In this document: one piece after another, positions 60,196 to 64,000 of the stretch
Layout: each line of letters begins with the position of its first letter
Numbering within the stretch: position 1 is the first letter of the stretch
From: UKL13-2 sp038206765
GTDB lineage: Bacteria > Pseudomonadota > Gammaproteobacteria > Burkholderiales > Usitatibacteraceae
NCBI GenBank assembly: GCA_038206765.1
Contig: JBBRAM010000008.1
Location: 1 to 64,000 of the forward strand
Reading direction: 5' to 3'
DNA length: 64,000 bases
Position numbers and translations under genes: made by a program
Notes under the pieces: model-generated
The model's input: the letters and a program-made list of their open reading frames with translations, nothing else
Database searches by the model: none
Told to the model about the DNA's origin: nothing

Positions 60196-61371
60196 TCAGC
60201 TTGCCAGCAATTTCCGATACAGCGCCACATATTGATCTGCCATTGTTTGCGGAGAAAATGTTAGCGCCGTCGCTCGGGCGGCAATAGACATCGCGGCATG
60301 GGCGGTCGGTACAACCGTTTGGTCAATTGCATGACTAATGGCAGCGATATCCAATGCGTCCACTGCGTAACCATTCACGCCATCAACAATCAGCTCTGCT
60401 GCGCCCGCGGAGGTGCTTGTCACGACGGGCAACCCACACGCCAATGCTTCGAGGCAGACTAGTCCAAATGGTTCATAAATAGTGGGCAATACAAATACAT
60501 CCGCCATCGCGTAGTGAGGACGTGTATCGGCCACACCACCGGTGAATTGCACGCGGTCTTGGATGCCAAGTTTTTTGGCCATCGCAACGTAGCGGGCGCT
60601 GTGCTTATCTTTGCCGACTACCACCCCGTAAAGATTATTGTTAAGTGCCAACGCCTGCAAGAATGCGGCCAGTCCCTTGCGCTCGAAGCCTGAACCGACG
60701 AACACCGCGACCGGCGCATCAAGCGGGATAGAATATTTTTGCCGCATTGGATCGCGAAAGGTGTCGCGCGATGCTGGCGAAAATTTTTCCGTATCCACGC
60801 CGCTATAAATGACGTGCAGCTTGGCGGGATCAATATCAACATGACGCAGGATATCGTTTTTAACCATCTCGGAAATACAAATCGCGGCCTTAAACTGCGG
60901 TGATAAATACATCGCCCGTTCAGATGCCAGCACAAACCGATGACGCGGATTGATGGCGATGCCAAACCGCCGCAAACTGCCCGTAATCCGGCGGCGTTGC
61001 CGCAACCATTCGGCGTGCACACCGTCTACAGCATGATAAATATCGCACCCGGCGATCCGTTCGTAGGATTGCACGAGGTCAAATTTCTCGGTTAAGACAG
61101 CTTTGTTCACCGCTTCAGCAAAACCGCGATCACGGCCGTTTGAGGTGGTGTAGGGTGGATTAACGATGCGATGTGTGAGTTTGGTGGGCGTGGTGGTGGA
61201 TGCGGACGAGGATGCCGATGTCGAGGGCGATGCCTGCGCCGGCCATTCGCGGGTAAACAAAGTTGGCTGAACATCCAAATCGCTGCCAGCCAACGCCGCT
61301 ACAGCATCATTTAGAAAACGCTCTGCGCCGCCGAAGGGATTGTATTTGGCCCGAATGAGGGCGAGTTTCAT
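60196..61371 (-). CDS. GT4-family glycosyltransferase (LPS core, WaaG-like)
   Basis: The 391-residue protein has the GT-B fold: N-terminal KLALIRAKYNPFGGAERFLN, central VIYSGVDTEKF, FVGSGFERKGL, and the GT4 donor site VFVLPTIYEPFGLVCLEALA with the conserved E-x7-E. The sequence AERFLNDAV near the N-terminus fits lipopolysaccharide core glucosyltransferases. A Ser/Thr-rich insert (residues 50-65) is present. It lies between msbA and a heptosyltransferase gene. The sugar is not determined. Confidence 0.9.
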   Translation of the reverse strand: MKLALIRAKYNPFGGAERFLNDAVAALAGSDLDVQPTLFTREWPAQASPSTSASSSASTTTPTKLTHRIVNPPYTTSNGRDRGFAEAVNKAVLTEKFDLVQSYERIAGCDIYHAVDGVHAEWLRQRRRITGSLRRFGIAINPRHRFVLASERAMYLSPQFKAAICISEMVKNDILRHVDIDPAKLHVIYSGVDTEKFSPASRDTFRDPMRQKYSIPLDAPVAVFVGSGFERKGLAAFLQALALNNNLYGVVVGKDKHSARYVAMAKKLGIQDRVQFTGGVADTRPHYAMADVFVLPTIYEPFGLVCLEALACGLPVVTSTSAGAAELIVDGVNGYAVDALDIAAISHAIDQTVVPTAHAAMSIAARATALTFSPQTMADQYVALYRKLLAS

Positions 61372-61395
61372 GGTGTTAACGGCATAACGCTAACT

Positions 61396-62511
61396 TCATG
61401 CCGCCACTTCAGTTGCCAGCAACTCATTCAACGCCGCTAACACCTGCGCGACCGGCAGTTCGGTCAGACACTCGCTAACCTTTGAGCCGCCGCAACCATC
61501 GTTCCCACAAGGGCGGCAGGTGTGACGCGGGTCTTGGGAGGCGACGATGCGATGGATAACGCCCCACGGCCCCCAGTGGGCCTCGCCCGATGGTCCAAAC
61601 AGCGCGACCGTAGGCGTTTGCATGGCTGCGGCCATGTGCATCGGTGCGGAATCAACACCAACAAAAGCACGCGCTTGGCGGGTTAATGCGGCTAATTCTT
61701 TGAGCGACAACGAGCCAGTCAAATCGACCACTGGCGCTTTTAATTTGGTTTTAATGGCGGCAATCATCGCGCGCTCATCTTGTGTAGGCGCGGCAGTCAA
61801 TACGACTTTTAAGCCTGCTCGACCTAGTTCCAAAATTAATGCGGCAAATCGCTCGGCGGGCCAAGTTTTAAAAAACCAGCGGGAGGTGGGATGAATATGA
61901 ATGAATTTTTTCGCGTCCACCCCATGCTTAACCATCAGCGCGGCAACTTTTTCATCCGCGGCGCGGCCAGGCACCAGTACCAAGTTTTTCTCGGCCATAG
62001 AGGGCTGCACGCCAATGCGACGCAATGCATCGAGATTACTCTCAACGGTGTGGCGAAACGTCGCGCGCGGCGTCGGATAGGTATGCGTAAAACTGGATTT
62101 CCACCATTTGGAATCGCGGCCTTCATTGATGCCCATGGCCCGTTGCGCAACCGAATATTTGGGCTTCAAAAGCCGCGTCAGCCACGCGCCGCGCGGGTGC
62201 TCCGTCAAATGCAGCACCAAGTCATAGCGGCGCATTCGCAATTGTTTTAGCAGACGCAACTCGTGTGCGCCTTGTGAAAATAAATTGAGGTTTTTCCAAT
62301 CGCGATCAATCGTAAACACCTCGGAAACGGCCGGATGCTCTGTCAACATTTCTCGGGTGTCATGGTAAATCAGTGCGTCGATCTCCATCGATGGCGCATG
62401 ATTTTTGAGCACTTGGAAAACCGGCGAAGTGAGCAATACATCGCCGTGGTGGCGCAATTTGACGACAAGCGCGCGCTTGATTTTTGAGAGGTCAACGGCA
62501 TCAGGAGTCAT
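61396..62511 (-). CDS. GT9-family LPS heptosyltransferase (WaaQ/heptosyltransferase III-like)
   Basis: I place the start at ATG 62511 (MTPDAVDLSKIKRALVVKLR); the frame is open to 62646, but the added part has no fold features. The N-domain motif is KLRHHGDVLLTSPVFQVLK; later come IHPTSRWFFKTWPAERFAAL, DLTGSLSLKELAALTRQARA, FVGVDSAPMHMAAAMQTPTV and ALFGPSGEAHWGPW, all typical of GT9. A C-terminal Cys cluster (RHTCRPCGNDGCGGSKVSEC) is typical of the WaaQ group. It adds heptose to the LPS inner core at the cytoplasmic face. Confidence 0.92.
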   Translation of the reverse strand: MTPDAVDLSKIKRALVVKLRHHGDVLLTSPVFQVLKNHAPSMEIDALIYHDTREMLTEHPAVSEVFTIDRDWKNLNLFSQGAHELRLLKQLRMRRYDLVLHLTEHPRGAWLTRLLKPKYSVAQRAMGINEGRDSKWWKSSFTHTYPTPRATFRHTVESNLDALRRIGVQPSMAEKNLVLVPGRAADEKVAALMVKHGVDAKKFIHIHPTSRWFFKTWPAERFAALILELGRAGLKVVLTAAPTQDERAMIAAIKTKLKAPVVDLTGSLSLKELAALTRQARAFVGVDSAPMHMAAAMQTPTVALFGPSGEAHWGPWGVIHRIVASQDPRHTCRPCGNDGCGGSKVSECLTELPVAQVLAALNELLATEVAA

Positions 62512-62592
62512 GACGAGAAGATAACAGAATTTTATGCTCTCGGGATTGAAATATGCCGCCTGTACACGCGAAAAGAACACCACCTCCCTAAA

Positions 62593-62623
62593 GGGGTTAG
62601 CCTTGAAACCCCGCGCCAATACT
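62593..62623. repeat. Hairpin and dispersed intergenic element, copy D
   Basis: GGGGTT (62593-62598) pairs with AACCCC (62607-62612). Overlapping it, 62611-62623 read on the minus strand is AGTATTGGCGCGG, a variant of the core of copies A to C. It lies between the heptosyltransferase start and the divergent tricorn-like gene. Confidence 0.45.
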
Positions 62624-62756
62624 AGCGTTTCGGCAGTCAATGGCAAATTTTTGCAAAAGTGTTAGAGTCTCGGTTCGCCGGTATTGAGTACGCGCCCATC
62701 GCCCACACCAGCCCCCAGAAATGAACTTCACTAAGCTTTTCACAAGGATAGTTTTC

Positions 62757-64000
62757 ATGAATTTTTCGTCGTTTTTGTCGTTGTTTTCGTACGTTTCGCT
62801 CCCACGCACGATTTCGATCGCCGTTGGCTTCACTGCCATGGCCGCAACCGCAGCCGAGCTGGGCTATTTCCGCCAACCCGCCGTTTCTGGCGATACGATT
62901 GTGTTTGTCGCAGAGGGCGATTTGTGGCGCACCTCAGTTTCAGCCGCGCCCGGTGCTGCGCCTTCGACTGCGCAACGCTTGACCAGCCATGCCGCTGAAG
63001 AATCGAACCCCGCGATTTCACCTGACGGAAAATGGGTGGCGTTCACAGGACGCTACGAGGGACCCGCCGAGGTTTATGTTATGCCGGTTAGCGGTGGCGC
63101 ACCCATCCGCCTCACTTTTGAAGGCGACAACGCCCGAGTGCAGGGATGGACGGCTGATAATAAGGTCGTATACGCAACGGCACGTTACTCCGACAAGCCA
63201 ACGACGCGGCTCTATACGGTCGATGTCGCAACTCGGGCACGAACTACGATTCCGCTAGCCGAAGCAGCGGAAGGTTGTTTTAATAACAACACCTTATTTT
63301 TTACGCGTCAGCCCTTGGCCTCGGACAACGTCAAGCATTACCACGGCGGGCTAGCGCAGAATATTTGGCGCTTTGATTCCAACGCCGTCGGCAAATCCGC
63401 GTCGGAAGCCGTGCTGCTGACTGGCGATTACAAGGGGACAAGCCGACAACCGATGTGTGATAACGCCCGCAACCGGATCTACTTTCTCTCTGACCGCGAT
63501 GGCACATTCAATGTTTGGTCGATGGACTTGACCGGGCGCGACGTCAAGCAGCACACCAATCACAAAGATTTTGATATTCGCGGCGCGTCCATTTCATCAG
63601 ACGGAAAATCAATTGTTTATCAGCGCGGCGCAGATGTTTATGTGCTTGATACTGCCACCAAGGCAGATCGAAAATTGGTGATTACGCTGCAATCTGATTT
63701 TGAGCACACCCGCACTCGATGGATCAAAACCCCATGGGATTTTGTGACTGATGTTGAGCCCTCACCCACCGGTGATCGCGTAGCCATCACCGCACGCGGT
63801 CAGATTTTTGTGGCTCCGGTTGGATCGGGACGCCGGGTGGAAGTGACGCGGGCGAGTGAAGTGCGGGCGCGCCGCGCTACTTTCTCAGCCGATGGTAAAT
63901 CGGTCTTTGCGTTTGCAGACCCATCGGGCGAGATGGAGCTCTGGCGCTATCCAGCAAACGGCGTTGGCGCTGGAAAACAACTTACCCAAAACGCCACCGT
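62757..64000 (+). CDS. Tricorn protease-like exported peptidase, N-terminal part (cut by window end)
   Basis: ATG at 62757 has AAGGA nine bases upstream; an in-frame ATG at 62721 is an alternative. No stop occurs before the window end, giving at least 414 codons. After a signal-like segment (ISIAVGFTAMAATAAELGYF) the protein shows beta-propeller repeats: ESNPAISPDGKWVAFTGRYE, EVYVMPVSGGAPIRLTFEG, NRIYFLSDRDGTFNVWSMD, ISSDGKSIVYQRGADVYVLD and EPSPTGDRVAITARGQIFVA. These match the N-terminal propeller of S41 tricorn proteases, which bind and degrade peptides. The catalytic C-terminal domains lie outside. Confidence 0.9.
   Translation, partial: MNFSSFLSLFSYVSLPRTISIAVGFTAMAATAAELGYFRQPAVSGDTIVFVAEGDLWRTSVSAAPGAAPSTAQRLTSHAAEESNPAISPDGKWVAFTGRYEGPAEVYVMPVSGGAPIRLTFEGDNARVQGWTADNKVVYATARYSDKPTTRLYTVDVATRARTTIPLAEAAEGCFNNNTLFFTRQPLASDNVKHYHGGLAQNIWRFDSNAVGKSASEAVLLTGDYKGTSRQPMCDNARNRIYFLSDRDGTFNVWSMDLTGRDVKQHTNHKDFDIRGASISSDGKSIVYQRGADVYVLDTATKADRKLVITLQSDFEHTRTRWIKTPWDFVTDVEPSPTGDRVAITARGQIFVAPVGSGRRVEVTRASEVRARRATFSADGKSVFAFADPSGEMELWRYPANGVGAGKQLTQNAT

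Noticed and set aside
1..64000. tRNA and rRNA genes
   Set aside because: I looked for T-loop GGTTCGAATCC-like motifs with paired arms and for rRNA landmarks and saw none; a short tRNA could still be missed by eye.

Overview
This window reads as a chromosomal segment of a betaproteobacterium of roughly 53% GC; genus and order are not decided by the sequence. The best lineage evidence is the gene order mlaF-mlaE-mlaD-mlaC-mlaB, an ABC-2 exporter pair, bolA/ibaG, murA, hisG-hisD-hisC-hisB, which is characteristic of Betaproteobacteria. A short-form HisG and a Gram-negative envelope gene set (MsbA, heptosyltransferase, Mla) fit this. Several genes use TTG or GTG starts.

Region by region. 1-139: the right end of an IS256-family insertion sequence. 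315-18802: an MSHA-type pilus or type II secretion-like assembly locus on the minus strand. Its order is sigma-54 response regulator, MshM-like ATPase with a SPOR domain, secretin MshL, TPR protein MshN, ATPase MshE, platform protein MshG, PilM/N-like, PilO-like and MshK-like proteins, a 704-residue GspK/PilX-like protein and a prepilin. A plus-strand histidine kinase at the far end (315-2108) probably pairs with the regulator. A good sigma-54 promoter candidate lies before mshL. 19265-30111: Mla lipid transport, an ABC-2 exporter, ibaG, murA and the first half of the histidine operon. 30323-31692: a ParE-type toxin-antitoxin pair and an unknown membrane protein. 31742-33754: transketolase. 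33952-40776: a polyamine operon (speD, speE, a DUF1190 lipoprotein, a GNAT, a glutathionylspermidine-synthase-like ATP-grasp enzyme, a DUF350 membrane protein) running into bioA and dacB. 40951-46711: signalling genes (EAL phosphodiesterase, MASE1 hybrid kinase, OmpR-type regulator). 46898-52811: an OPT transporter, an unknown gene, LysR, GST and a LigB-type dioxygenase. 53234-57866: an accessory-looking stretch with a GC-rich desaturase/reductase pair, a monooxygenase gene interrupted by an in-frame amber codon, an exported VOC protein and a fasciclin protein. 58331-62511: msbA and two LPS-type glycosyltransferases. 62757-64000: the start of a tricorn-protease-like gene that runs off the window.

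The most unusual observations are: (i) two micro-ORFs that exactly bridge gaps in the pilus operon through ATGA overlaps at both ends; (ii) many short in-frame tandem repeats (9, 12 and 15 bp) in tails and linkers of unrelated proteins, plus a 10-bp periodic repeat before murA; (iii) the eight-gene polyamine/ATP-grasp/DUF350/DUF1190/GNAT operon, which may be an incompletely described polyamine-conjugation system; (iv) a conserved monooxygenase-like frame broken by one TAG codon; (v) a dispersed intergenic element with four recognisable copies. All calls rest on reading the sequence and on family knowledge; no database search was run.
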